A DNA stretch of 64,000 bases, taken from contig NW_006768766.1 of the NCBI RefSeq assembly GCF_000204055.1, positions 2,319,243 to 2,383,242 of the forward strand. The letters run 5' to 3'. Made by a program: the position numbers and the translations under genes. Position 1 is the first letter of the stretch. Every line of letters begins with the position of its first letter. Below, one piece after another: positions 10,946 to 21,993 of the stretch. The notes under the pieces were generated by a model. The model did not search any database, had not been told where the DNA came from, and saw only the letters and a list, made by a program, of their open reading frames with translations. The stretch is from Melampsora larici-populina 98AG31. Its lineage: Eukaryota; Basidiomycota; Pucciniomycetes; Pucciniales; Melampsoraceae.

Positions 10946-13253
10946 TCATGAAGATTGAGGATGAGGTTTCAAGGATTGGTTATACACAGGAACAGCCTTG
11001 TAAAGGTCATCAGCTTGAGCAAAGGGGATCCCCATACTTCGAAAGTTTTCAAATGAGTAAGTCTTGCGGTCTAACAGTCTAATAAAATTATCAATCCCTT
11101 GGTCAGCTAAGATATTGCGAGTCTTCATCATATCCGGCTTAATCCCCGCATAGATGAGGAAGTTTTCGAATAGAGGCACTTCAGGTGGCGGGGATAATCG
11201 AAGTGACTCAGTCGGCATGATTGGAGCAGGCGCCAGCAATGGAGGGGCAGGTTGAGACGGGGGAAAACCAGCTGGAGGGAAAGGTGCACCATAGTAGTTA
11301 TGGTGCACCACGGTTCCTGAACTGGCAGTAGGCTCGACTGGGACCGCGGGAGCTGTACCATTGAGACGGTGCTTCTCCTTCTCGTAGTTGGCCACAGGAA
11401 TCCATCGGAAATCCGGCCGTTTGGACGGAGGGTTAACTTCATCGACCCCAGCTACCCCTTCAGCCTGCAATAAGAAGATCGTTCAATGAGCCAAATGAGT
11501 GTCAAAGGAAAGAAGAATCCTTTGACACTTACCCAATCGTTAGCCCAGGTGCGTATGCGCGGAATGTTGAGCACAACACATTGACTCGGGTCCTTGGGAT
11601 TCAAAGCAAAGGTGACATTCTCGCCCGCGGTGAAGTCTTTTGAAAAACGGGCCCACAGCTTGCAATATTGACGCTCGCCAGGGGTCAAGATCGCGGACTA
11701 ATGAAATAAGGAAAAAGAAGCGAGGGAAAAGTCAGCTGAGGTACTTTCTGAGGGTAGAGGCCTTTTTAATAAAAATGACTGACACCTGCCGAGTCATCTG
11801 ATTCAGGGTGAGGTTCAGAATCAGAAGAGGGTGGCTTAGGGGCGTTGATTTTGCGCGCAATCTCTAAATTCCGTTGGACGTTTGATGTAAGCTTAGGGTT
11901 TTCAAAATCTTGAACCCCATGACCGTGGTGGCAGGTACCGACTGAGTAATTGCCATGAACTCTTGAAAAGTATCATTATCATCAATGCCAATCTTGGTGG
12001 CCTTGTGGTGACGAGAGCCGTGAATGAACCCCTGAATTTCGATCGTGTTGGCATACCAGGCTTTCCGAAGGGATTCAGACACCCCATCAAGTCGTTTATT
12101 GCAGCTTCTGAAAAGGCCCGAGCGGAATGAGGCAAAGTGAAGATTGGGCTCCCCGATGACGAACTTGTGGGGGACCTTGGGGTTGTAGTTTTCGAACTTG
12201 GGAACTGGTGTCTTGCGAGGTGCTAGAACTTTCTTGTGTTTCTTACCGTTAGAAGTAGAAGGCACGGGTTCTTCGAGAACGACTGGTTGCCAGAGGTTGA
12301 AGGAGACTTGGTAGGTACGCTGAACATCGGCAGTGTCGGATACGTCAGGTTGCAAGTTAACAGGGAATTTGGGTGTTGGTTTTGGGTCATCCAAGATATC
12401 AAGAGGTAGATCTAAAAAGCGAGAATGTCAGTTTCACATTCATGATGGTCAAGCAAAAATAGATATATATACTGACCATCTTCTGAATCGTTGGGGTTGT
12501 TAATGTGCAGATGTAGATCTATAAAGCATGAATGTCAATGTCAGTTTGGCATTCATGCGGGTCAAGGGGAAAACAGACAGGATCACTCACCATAATCTTT
12601 GTCTGGATGGTCGATTTCTTGAGCTAGATCTACCCAGGATGAGATGAATGTCAGTATCAAACTCATGCGCGTAAAGGAAATAGAGAGATGTTGACTCACC
12701 ATCTTTGTCCTCGTGGGCAGAGTCGAGGTCAAGAAAGGTGGCTGGCCTCTTCTTTGAGGAACTTGACTCAGGGAAGCGTTTGGAAGCAGCAGGCAAGGAT
12801 GAGCAGTGAGTTGAAGGAGAAGGAGCCGGGGTTGTTTGTGAAGAGTGGGATGAGTCGCAGAACAAAGGATTGAGATGCGGGTTCAAAGAGGATACCGAAG
12901 ACGCTTGAGAGCCAGGAAGAGGGGGGACCGCCTTTCTACCGTTGTGAATACCATTCATCGAGGGGGTTATCATATGTTTCGGGTTATTAGACCGTTTAGA
13001 AGGCTCCTTGCAGGGTGACGCTATCGGTGAAGAGACCCCAATGAGCGATGGAGCCGTTACGGGGGGGGATGAACGAACTAGCAGCAATGGGGAATATATT
13101 GGATCTGGCGATCAAACCCCAAAGAAAGAAAATCAGTGTATAACTCTTTTTCAATGATCAAGAACAAAGGACTTACTGAGGTCTGATAATATTCTGTCCC
13201 ATAAGTGCTTGTGAATAAGTGCGGTTCCGAAGAACACGGGAGACAACATCAAT
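10946..13253 (-). pseudogene. Accessory protein of E1, SAM-like C-terminus, apparently frameshifted
   Basis: I do not recognise a named family. It is homologous to the accessory protein of E2 over three blocks. Block one has HKFVIGEPNLHFASFRSG ... EIQGFIHGSRHHKATKIGI ... FQEFMA (about 12190-11930). Block two has a DP...IRTWANDW pattern (about 11590-11535). Block three is a SAM-like helical domain (FENFLIYAGIKPDMMK ... LADQGIDNFIRLL ... FRSMGIPFAQADDLYKA). The N-terminal third is Ser/Pro-rich and includes three tandem mini-exons (12700-12411). The frame shifts near a GGGG run at about 11912, between GFKI and ENPKL, so this copy looks broken. The first exon is not resolved; a usable upstream piece ends at 13178. 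The gene converges on the E1 transposase. Confidence 0.6.
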
Positions 13254-13989
13254 CCTGCCTGCGGCCGACCTAAAGGATTGACAATGATAGGAATTGTCAG
13301 TGGATCATTTCAATGGATAGAACGAAAATAAAATGAAACATAAAATGATATCAAAAAGATGAGATGAAGAACGGATCGGAGGTAAAAAAACTAACGAAGG
13401 TACGTTGGAAGTCTTGCTATTAACCATACTGAAAGTGATAAATGAGGACGTTGAGTATTTGTTGACAAAGGTGGAATATCTGTTGACAATAATGTGTGTC
13501 TTGAGGGGCAAAACGGTCAGGGAGGCCGTCTTTTTATGGGATGAGGGGGGCCGGTATGAATTGGTCATCTTGTGGTTTGAGTGAATGTCCGTTGTTGGTG
13601 ATTGAATGGGCGACCAAACATCAACCAAACATTGGAAGGCCATCCGGCTTTCGAATGTTTGGGTTGAGGTGTTGATCTGTGAGCTTGGGTCGATATGGTG
13701 GTGGAGATGATATTGGTGGAGATGATTTGGTGGAGGATATCGATGGTGGTGGATATGGTTAGTGCGGTATGGATAGATCAATCCGGTGGGTCACTGAATG
13801 GATGTTGCAAACAACCCCGAAAAAGCATCAGGGCCAGTCAAAGAGGACATCCGATGCTGCCGGATATACAAGTCCACACCCTGTTACAGCTGTGCTGCGC
13901 TGCGCACTGCCTGTATTGGCCGGTGGCGCTGGGGGGAAAAAGACCAGGAATTGGTGCGACCATGACACCAATTCCTGGAATAGCTGTAC

Positions 13990-14562
13990 CATGACGACTG
14001 GTCACTGAAGCAGCGTATTGAGAATTGAAATTGAGATGGTTGGGAAATGCTGAGGTGTCACATGCATGAAGGCTTGAAGAGATTAAGGGTACTCAAAGCA
14101 AAGTATGTAGCGCTACATACTTTTCGCTACATACTTTTTTTGGCGGGGACAAAGAAAAAAAATATACTTTTGGCCTCGCCTTCCCCGCCAAAAAAAGTAT
14201 ATAGCAAAAAGTATGTACACGTACATACTTACTTTGAGTACCCTTATTAGTGAACGGTTGAGTTTTAAAACCACCAATCGTAAGCCGACTCAATAGGACT
14301 CAACTCGACCGATTAAAAGACACTTCAGTCACCATTACCAATTCAACCAATCAGCATTCACCAAAACTAGAACTAAGCATTCATCCATCTTATTCGAAAA
14401 CCATCAGCACCATCAAGTTATCATCAATCGATCTGTTCAACTGCTTTCCATTCAAAACTAATCAAACCAATCTCAAAAACCATCAATTCCTAATAACATC
14501 ATCTCTTCACAAAACCTTCAATCGGAACACAAGCAAACCAACACTCCTCTTACTGCGACATC
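13990..14562. promoter_or_regulatory. 5' region of the CAF40 gene, with MITE
   Basis: 570 bp between the right end of E1 and the CAF40 start codon. It contains the 159-bp fold-back element 14086-14244, then about 320 bp of pyrimidine/CAA-rich sequence (many ACCAATCA and CATCA repeats), typical of a basidiomycete 5' UTR. No clear TATA box was assigned. Confidence 0.5.
14086..14244. mobile_element. Fold-back MITE with AGGGTAC ends
   Basis: The ends AGGGTACTCAAAG and CTTTGAGTACCCT are inverted repeats flanked by TA on both sides. The inside is packed with small palindromes (AAGTATGTAGCGCTACATACTT-like, written here as the two arms AAGTATGTAG and CTACATACTT) and GGCGGGG/CCCCGCC arms. The first seven bases, AGGGTAC, match the ends of element H, so it may be mobilised by that transposase. 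It sits 320 bp upstream of CAF40. Confidence 0.75.
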
Positions 14563-16268
14563 ATGCTTCACGCTTTTCCTCCTCAGCAGCAACAACCATC
14601 ACAAACTACAACTCAAGCTCAACAACAGCAACAACAATCTCAACAACAATCTCAATCTTACTTTCGACCTACTACTCCATCTAATCTAACCAATCAAACT
14701 AACTCAAACCCTCGTCTATACAATCCAGTTCCAAATCAACAAAACGTCAATAACTTACATCTCAGCTCATTAATCAGTCCAAACTTAAACACAACAGGAC
14801 ATCAACAACGAAACTTACTATTAGGAGCACTTAATAGTCCATTACCACCACTTTCGGCTAATCGAGATACATATGGAATGATCAATCATTCATCTAACAA
14901 TAATGGTCCTACTACTACATCCACATCTAATCAGAATGGTAATAATAACTTATTTATCAATCCTCCTCTTTCTAATCTCAACGGTACAGTCAGACCACCT
15001 TCAAGACATTCACCTAATCATTTGATTAATCCTTATTTAATTTCATCATCTTCTTCTTCAGGACTTCATCATCGAATCGATACACCTTCTTTACTAGCTA
15101 ACTCTTTAAACACGCCTAATTCTGCTGGTATTCCTGGCTTGAACACTTCTAGTTCTAATCTTAACAATCATCATAATAATGGAAATCAATCCGGTGGTGG
15201 TGGTGGTAAATTACTTTTGGCTCAATTACCTCAAACTCAACAAGGGTTTAATTCTAATTCGGGAACGACTACTGCTAATACTACTACTACTAGTACAATC
15301 GATCAAGCTGAAAATGAAAAGATTTATTATTTAATTGTGGATCTTTTGAACCCTGTGAGTCGTGAATTAGCTCTTCTAGAGTTAAGTAAGAAACGAGAAC
15401 AATGGGATGATCTAGCACTTGTACTTTGGCACTCGTTTGGTTTGTCTCTTTTTCCATATATCGTATAGTTTATCTATCTTGAATGAAAAACAAAAACTGA
15501 TTTTTTCATCTTACACAGGTGTCATGTCTTGTTTACTTCAAGAAATCGTGACGGTTTATCCACTTTTATCACCTCCATCTTTAACAGCCAACGCATCCAA
15601 TCGAGTCTGTAACGCATTAGCCTTATTACAATGTGTTGCATCACATAATGAGACCCGAGGATTATTCTTACAAGCACATTTACCATTATTTCTTTATCCG
15701 TTCTTAAACACGACCTCTAAGACCCGACCGTTTGAATACCTAAGATTAACATCCTTAGGTGTCATTGGAGCCTTGGTTAAACAAAACGATAATTCAGATG
15801 TGATCAATTTCTTATTATCAACTGAAATCATTCCATTATGTTTAAGAATCATGGAAACTGGATCTGAATTATCTAAGACGGTGGCGATCTTTATTGTACA
15901 GAAAATCTTACTTGATGAAATGGGTTTGGCTTATATCTGTCAAACCTATGAAAGGTTTTATGCTGTGGGAACTGTTTTGAGTAATATGGTGAATCAATTG
16001 GTCGAAAGTCAAGCGGTTAGATTACTTAAACATGTGGTTAGATGTTATTTAAGATTAAGTGATAATCTAAGGTACGGTTTTCCTTTCACCTTTATCTTTC
16101 AAATCTGATCTCATCCTTTTCTTTTGCTTATCTTCATGCGTTTGTGTATAAGTTTGTAGGGCTAGAGAAGCTCTTAGAGCTTGTTTACCTGAACCACTTA
16201 GAGATGCAACATTTTCTCAAGTCTTAAAAGGTGATTTAGTTACCAAAAGATGTTTAGCTAGTTTACTT
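14563..16268 (+). CDS. CAF40: Caf40/Rcd1/CNOT9, CCR4-NOT complex subunit (3' end lost in gap)
   Basis: Armadillo-repeat subunit of the CCR4-NOT mRNA deadenylase complex. Exons are 14563-15439, 15519-16071 and 16160 into the N-gap, and phases fit exactly. Residues 1 to about 245 are a Gln/Asn/Ser/Thr-rich, low-complexity extension with poly-Q near the start. The conserved core begins at [20 protein letters not shown] and includes [76 protein letters not shown] and [21 protein letters not shown], which are near-invariant in the family. Sequence stops at TKRCLASLL, so roughly the last 25 residues lie in the gap. The start is the first Met before the poly-Q tract. Identification is very secure. 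Confidence 0.96.
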
Positions 16269-16368
16269 NNNNNNNNNNNNNNNNNNNNNNNNNNNNNNNN
16301 NNNNNNNNNNNNNNNNNNNNNNNNNNNNNNNNNNNNNNNNNNNNNNNNNNNNNNNNNNNNNNNNNNNN
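16269..16368. other. Assembly gap of 100 N
   Basis: Exactly 100 unknown bases inside the last CAF40 exon. The round number suggests a scaffold gap of arbitrary size. Confidence 0.99.
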
Positions 16369-17884
16369 ATCTCTCATGAGTCTTTTTTCCCTTCTTTCCT
16401 TTTTCCAAAATCCAAAATCTATTAAAACTTGTGTTTTTTTCTCAACTCTTTCTTTTATATAGTCGATTTCTTTCTTACTCTCTTGATCAGTACCAAAAAA
16501 AACTAACAGGAAAAGGAAGTTACTGTTGTTTTTCTCTTATTTCTGTTTATTTCAAAAAAAGCAAAGTAAAATTGCTAATTACCAAAAAAAAAGAAAAACA
16601 TAAAAAAAGGAAACTCTATTCTGTTTTGTGATTTTTTTGGTCTGTCTGTCTGTGTGTTTGTTTTGTTTTGTTTTGTGTGAAACTATCTTTGTGCTGTCTG
16701 TGCTTGTTTTACTTGATCTTTGGTCATTTTTGTAGATGAACTCTTTGAGCAATAAAAAATAAATTGTTTTATACTTATGGTTGGGTTGGAAAAGATGAAC
16801 TTTGGTTCTTCTTGGTTCCAACAGTTCTTTCTAATATCTTTTCATCATCAGGATCATATTCTGAAATCACATAAGAACTTACAATGTGGTTTCCACTTTG
16901 ATAAAAGTTATGTGAGTTTGCTTTAAATAAGTGAAGAACAACTCATGAAGTGAAATCAATCTGCTATGAACTGTCAGTTGGGTTGAAGTTGTACTAACGA
17001 ATCTTGTTCTGAATCTCATATTTCACGCTGGAAAGATAATTGGAAAATCAAGTAGCAAGAGAGTTGATACCCAGACAAACCAACACCGTGTTCTACCAAA
17101 CACGTGTTATTTTTTGCCGTATCGGTTCTTCTTCATTCTGACCGTTTGCCCCATTGCCCCATATTTGATGATTCACAACAGATGTTGTTGGGGAACTCCA
17201 AAACTCTTGCCTCCACATAGGAATGATGCGCATCACCTTGTTGGGTATGTAGGCTGGAGCAAGATACCCAGATCACATATTATATCTGATTTTATGTAAA
17301 AGGCTGAACCTAGACAGTCAAGAACTGAATCTTCTGTAATAGAAAAATTTCAATGAGCATTGAGTACACGATGTTGCAAGAAATGTGTCACCCTCAGAGT
17401 TTAAAAACAACTTCATTCAACTCTGGTATCTCAAATTGAGGTTTAATGTGAAGTTTTTTTTAGATTGCAACACCATTTTTGAAACTTGAATGAACAAATA
17501 AGCGCACGGTTCTAATTTCCGATTGACCAATTATGATACTCCTGAATTTGTACTAAAAAATCCAAGTTCTTTTGTCTGAATTCACACTTGCATACTTGCT
17601 TCCACACGTGGTATAACTGTTTGAATATCTCTTCTAACAAAATAGGTGTAATCCACAAAACTATGTTGCTGCACTTGAATAATATCCCTACACGCAAATC
17701 TAAACTCTCGTACACAATCCGCTTAACCTTGCCAAACACCTTCGAAATTTGAGTATCAATATTGTTTTATCACATCTTCCGAATCTCTAGGTGACCTCTT
17801 TGTGTTGATGGGATGTTAAACATGCTAAGCCTAAGCCAAGGTGTATGAAAATGATGAAAGCTAATAGTCGAGAAGAGATACTTG
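16369..17884. other. 3' flank of CAF40 and YAR1-like gene, no gene seen
   Basis: T-rich sequence after the gap, probably the CAF40 3' UTR, followed by about 1.2 kb without a supported gene. CAF40 and the YAR1-like gene converge on this space. Confidence 0.5.
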
Positions 17885-18596
17885 TCACCGTAGACATACC
17901 GGAGCTCGATCAGTGAGATTAAGTTTTTGGACCTCTTCCTCGACGTGTTCAACCGGAACAGATTCAGTACTACCAGATTTATCAGCCTCATCATCTTCTG
18001 ATCCAAGTTTCATCATCTCTACTAAATAATTTACACATTGTTCTCGAATTGGAATATGATCAGGTTCAGTTGAATCGGAATTGGAATTGGAATTGATGAT
18101 CGAACTAGGTCCTGCTCCTTCTACTGCTTCACTCATTGCACTATATCCTCTTCCATTGAGGATCGAAATCTCTTGTGATGTTAATCGAGGACAGATTAAT
18201 TTAAGGATTTCTAGATGATGATTCATAGCTGCCCAATGTAATGGTGTGTTCTTGGATGGTGGGTTATTGGGTCGAAGAAGTGATTGTTTATCCGTTAAAA
18301 GACTTAATAAATATTTCACTACCTCTATATGAAATTCAAAGAAAAAACATCAAAAAAAACGTCAGCTTAAAAGGAATAATGATGAGAATTCAAAGCATGA
18401 TGAATTGTTTGATTTACTTACCTAGATGACCATTAGCAGTAGCCATATGAAGTCCACTATTTCCATTTTCATCTACATAACACTCTAAAGATGAACTTCC
18501 AAACTTGTTAACGAATTCTTGAAGTTCTTCTAAATCTCCATAACGACAACATAAGATCATTTCATCTAATTCTTCATTCGATGGATTACACGACAT
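17885..18596 (-). CDS. YAR1: Yar1-like ankyrin-repeat protein
   Basis: 204 residues from two exons (18596-18422, 18324-17885). Yeast Yar1 is a 200-residue ankyrin protein that chaperones ribosomal protein Rps3 (established knowledge). The order matches: an N-terminal helix (EELDEMILCCRYGDLEELQEF), an ankyrin repeat with NSGLHMATANGHLEVVKYLL, a second with NTPLHWAAMNHHLEILKLI, a third weaker repeat (GYSAMSEAVEGA), then an acidic stretch (GSEDDEADKSG), and a final helix EEEVQKLNLTD that resembles the EETEKLN end of Yar1. The exon joint reconstructs HLEVV of the first repeat. Length, repeat number and tail support orthology, although other small ankyrin proteins cannot be fully excluded. Confidence 0.78.
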
Positions 18597-19464
18597 TTTT
18601 TCCCCTTGAATTTCACCAGATAGAGTTTACGTAAGACCTGTTTTGTAAAGTACCGTAGTCCTGATGGTAGTGCTTTCTTGTCTTGATATCGGTTTGTAGA
18701 TTGGTGGAAAAAGAGGTACAGTGAAAGTTGTTTTGTAAAGTTGTGATGTGCCGGTGTCTTTTTTTTAAAAAAAAATCAAGTGCATATGTCCATGGTTTTG
18801 TGACAGGAGCTGTGACATGCGGACAGAGCTGGGGTTCACAACTTGATGACACTTGATGGTCTCCGGACCATGACACCCTTGCCGGTATGTCTCGCAAATA
18901 ACAAAGTCTCTCGAGATCCCTCGCCAAAGGCCCGAGGTTTGAGCGAGGGGAGGGACTTTGTTAAGTTTGTATGTCTTGACTCTCAAGGCACCGTGTATGC
19001 TCAAGGAGTCATTTGCCGTGCCACATAAAAAACCATCTTTGCTTTACTTTGATCTTAACAAGGGTCAAGTAGAAGTTCCACTGAAAAAATGCACTCACTC
19101 GAAACCTTTTGATCAAGAAGGAATTATTTGTAGCTCAAATAAGCTCAAATAAGCCCCTCGCGCGTCTGCGTCCGCACCCTAGAAGGAAACACATGTATAA
19201 ATTCTGATTCTTTTCGTCGGTTTCCTTCCGAGAGGCGACTTTGTTAAGTTTATCCCTGTTGACCACGTCGGTGTACAACCTTTCAAGTTTCAATTGTTCT
19301 TCTTGAAATTGCACCAGCCTTCCAATACCTCAGTGATACCGATGTTGCCGCTTTCTATAAGAACTCGGGTCTTGTGAGATATTTTCCTTACCGGCCTCTT
19401 GGTCCATACACTCCAAACATCTCAAACTCATCAGATTCTTATTCGTCTCTTTGCGGTACTTAAA
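18597..19464. other. Intergenic with a 75-bp MITE
   Basis: Region between two divergent genes. It holds the miniature element 18895-18969 and a second sequence ending GACTTTGTTAAGTTT at 19235-19249 that resembles the same terminus. Bases 18787-18860 resemble 21833-21920 (shared GTGACAGGA.CTGTGACATG). Confidence 0.5.
18895..18969. mobile_element. 75-bp micro-MITE of the E3 family
   Basis: The right end read inward is CAAACTTAACAAAGTCCC, very close to the E3 end CAAACTTAACTAAGTCCC. The left end is CAAATAACAAAGTCTC. Flanks are TATGTCTCG (18886-18894) and TATGTCTTG (18970-18978), an 8/9 match to a 9-bp target duplication. The centre folds on GCGAGG/CCTCGC. Confidence 0.65.
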
Positions 19465-20249
19465 ATGCTCACAATGTTCCTCAAGATCTCACTTCTATTA
19501 CTTTCCTTAGGGCTTCATGTTCCAAAGGTTTTGGGAACAGTCTATAAATGTGACGCATACTACACAATAGAAAAAGTAAAGGGACATGAGAAGGGAGGTG
19601 AGTACAATCGTTACAGTTTTTCCTTGAAATCATGACTTCAGAATCATCTGCTTCCAGACTGGCTAATCCGAACGACTTTGTGCCATCGATGACATCAACA
19701 AAGTTTGCTCAGGTGCACAGGATCCTCACACATATATATGCGAGCTAGACAGTTGCTTTTGGGAGCGTAAGTATTGCACAACACCAAATCGTGACCAACT
19801 TTTCAATGTCCCAAATTCATAGTAAAACTGATGAATTGAATCTATCCTATATATCTTATCTTAGATCATCGCTACGGTTGGATAGGTGGTTGCACTCACG
19901 ATGGTTCGCCAGACAAGACCACAACTCATCAAAAATGTCGTGAATATTCATACAGTAATGCTGGAACTTTTGGTACGTGTTCTTAAATTTTAAACTCATT
20001 TGATATCTGATCAAAAAGTAATCTTTATTCACTATCGAACCTATCTTCTTCAAATGTGCAATTTTACTAGCTTGTACCAATCTTTCGGGTCTTCATTATA
20101 CATGCCCGTATAAGGGCAACGAGGGCAGAAAGATAGGTTAGTAAGAATCCTTTCTTATTTATCATGTAAAAAAATCTATGTATGACTAAAAAACAAATCA
20201 CATCTCATGTCATTTTTTCTCAGAATGTACCAATTGCCGTGTAAACTAG
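19465..20249 (+). CDS. Small secreted cysteine-rich protein, effector candidate
   Basis: 128 residues from five exons (19465-19597, 19713-19766, 19865-19972, 20071-20136, 20224-20249). Residues 1-24 form a signal peptide with a leucine core (KISLLLLSLGLHV) and a likely cut near VLG|TVY. The mature protein is about 100 residues with nine cysteines. Several sit in the aromatic-x-Cys pattern: VYKCD just after the cut, then TYICE, TFACT and HYTCP. [YFW]xC proteins are abundant in rust and powdery mildew secretomes (family knowledge). Phase is kept at every joint when intron 1 runs from 19598 to 19712; the shorter alternatives meet stops. Function and host target are unknown. The odd number of cysteines would leave one unpaired. 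Confidence 0.7.
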
Positions 20250-20897
20250 ATCCTCAAAAACCAAAAAATAATCGAATCCTTGGGTATCTAGCATCTTGGA
20301 AAAGCGAAAAAGATCTCCGGACTTATCGAGAGTGGGTGAATCTGAAGTTGTTTGAAAGAGATTGAGAATTCATCATCACGAAGAAACCAATGAACAAACT
20401 TATTTTGACTTTTCCACTTGGATCAATGATCTGACACACTTTCCCAAAGAGATTTGTATAAAAAGAAACTTGTGATCCTTTTTGATCACAACAAATCGAG
20501 CAAAAATGAAACTGTTAGTGAATAACAATAAAATATGTAGTCGTCCTTTGAGCCCAGGAATGAGCACAGAGGCTCTTGTCTTACGTCCCCTGCCATCTAT
20601 GAATTGGGTGGATGATTGTGTTGTGCTCTTCCTGGTATTCTGCCTCCGTCATAGCATCTGTCTTCTATCACAATCGTACGGGTGCTTTCAAGAGTGGTTT
20701 TTGTCTTGATATCGATTCGAGGTTTTAAAAATAATTTTTGGAGCATCCCCAGCCGCGTGCGGTAAACCGTGCCGTACGCAAATTTAGGGCAAAATAAATT
20801 TTCACGTAGCTTTGATGATTTCCTTCCATGCGAGCCAAGATCGAACACTCTTCTCCGCCTGTGCCCTCAAATCTACCCCTCGACTCCCATCATTTTG
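20250..20897. other. Intergenic, with a solo MITE end
   Basis: No gene seen. At about 20738-20775 GGAGCATCCCCAGC and GTGCGGTAAACCGTGCCG resemble the termini of the candidate element at 49027-50104, suggesting a fragment of that family. Confidence 0.4.
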
Positions 20898-21537
20898 CTA
20901 GCTTAACAACAAGCCCACTGTGCCAGGTGATTTTTCTCGGACTCGTCCGCCCCTGGCACAGGGGGCTTGCACATTAAACGACAATCGTTGCGTGACTAAT
21001 AGCCACCTTTTGGTGGGTGTTTTTTCACTTCGCTTTTACACCACGACCCACAAATGCATTTTCTTCAAAAAAACAGTCAGATGAGCTCTGTCGAGTTATG
21101 AAGGAAATGGCCTCTTCAGAATCTCGACAGAGCTCATGATCGTGTTGATTCATTGAGGCTGCTTATTTTGAGATTTGAAATTTCAACCGCTAAGATTGTT
21201 ATGTGTACCCTTAAAAAGGCTCGAGAGATGGTCAATTGACTCCCTTAAACAAACTTATTACTCGTTTTCCAGCTCAGTTCTTGTGAGCTGGCACTTTTGA
21301 TTCTCTTTTTTTTCTAATAGAAGTTATGTACAAGATGCTGAACTCATACCAGCCAGTTTCAGAAACAACATCAAAGTAATGTTGAATGAGATAGGATGGG
21401 TTGCATCCAAAAGTGACCCAAATTTCGCTTTTTGGGGCTATTGGTCACGCCAGAGATGTCGTTTAATGTGCAAGTCCCTCGTGCCTCGGCTTCGGGTTAC
21501 CGTGAGCTTTTGCACGATTGGACTTGGGTTAAGTTAG
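20898..21537. mobile_element. 640-bp MITE with E3-like ends and 9-bp duplication
   Basis: Flanked by perfect 9-bp direct repeats ATCATTTTG (20889-20897 and 21538-21546). Left end reads CTAGCTTAACAACAAGCCC, right end inverted CTAACTTAACCCAAGTCC. Both ends have the same subterminal plan as E3: AAGTCC...GTGC, a hairpin, then GGCAC.nGGG.CTTGCACATTAAACGAC (20960-20986 and inverted 21458-21490). It encodes no protein that I can support. Confidence 0.8.
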
Positions 21538-21546
21538 ATCATTTTG

Positions 21547-21993
21547 AGCTACATATAAAATCACATCGCGCAACAAACCAACCTCTCATTCGTCAACAAA
21601 GCCATAATTAGCATATCTGTCAAAATATGCTTACAAGACGAGCTGTAGGGAAGCACGGATCGATCAAATTCGATACCCCAAACGCTTCCCGAAGTCTCCG
21701 CGCGACCGATCCGTATGGCACGAAGTTGGGGCACGACCCTCACAAAAGAAGGAGCAGAAGTTGTTTTGTGATTTCAGGACCCAGGTATGTCGGATTGTTT
21801 CCAAAAAAATGTGCAGCACAACTGCATACGTATGTCATAGTCTTGTGACAGGAACTGTGACATGTTCTCGACTATTCGTAGGTTTCACAAGGTTTCACAA
21901 CTTGCTGACATTTGGTGGTCCTAAGATCAATGAGGTCATCGAACGTTTCCAGAATCAGAAGATATATACAGGCTCAGCAAAACCAATCCGACG
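21547..21993. other. 5' flank of the dehydrogenase gene
   Basis: About 450 bp with no supported gene. It presumably holds the promoter of the downstream dehydrogenase. Confidence 0.4.

Larger units (their letters stand above)
8825..13986. mobile_element. Tc1/mariner-type transposon E1 with accessory gene
   Basis: Ends begin CAGCTATTCCAGG on both sides. The left copy (from 8825) and the inverted right copy (to 13986) are identical for about 79 bp and are flanked by TA (8823-8824, 13987-13988), the target duplication of the Tc1/mariner superfamily. Each repeat holds its own hairpin, with CCAGGAATTGGTG facing CACCAATTCCTGG across 9 bases. The 5.2-kb element carries a decayed DD34E transposase gene (+) near the left end and an accessory gene (-) starting near the right end. 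The related element E2 has the same plan in mirror image. Confidence 0.9.

Noticed and set aside
12587..12873. Plus-strand and other overlapping frames over the E1 accessory gene
   Set aside because: Shadows of the minus-strand exons; the minus frame alone matches the E2 protein.
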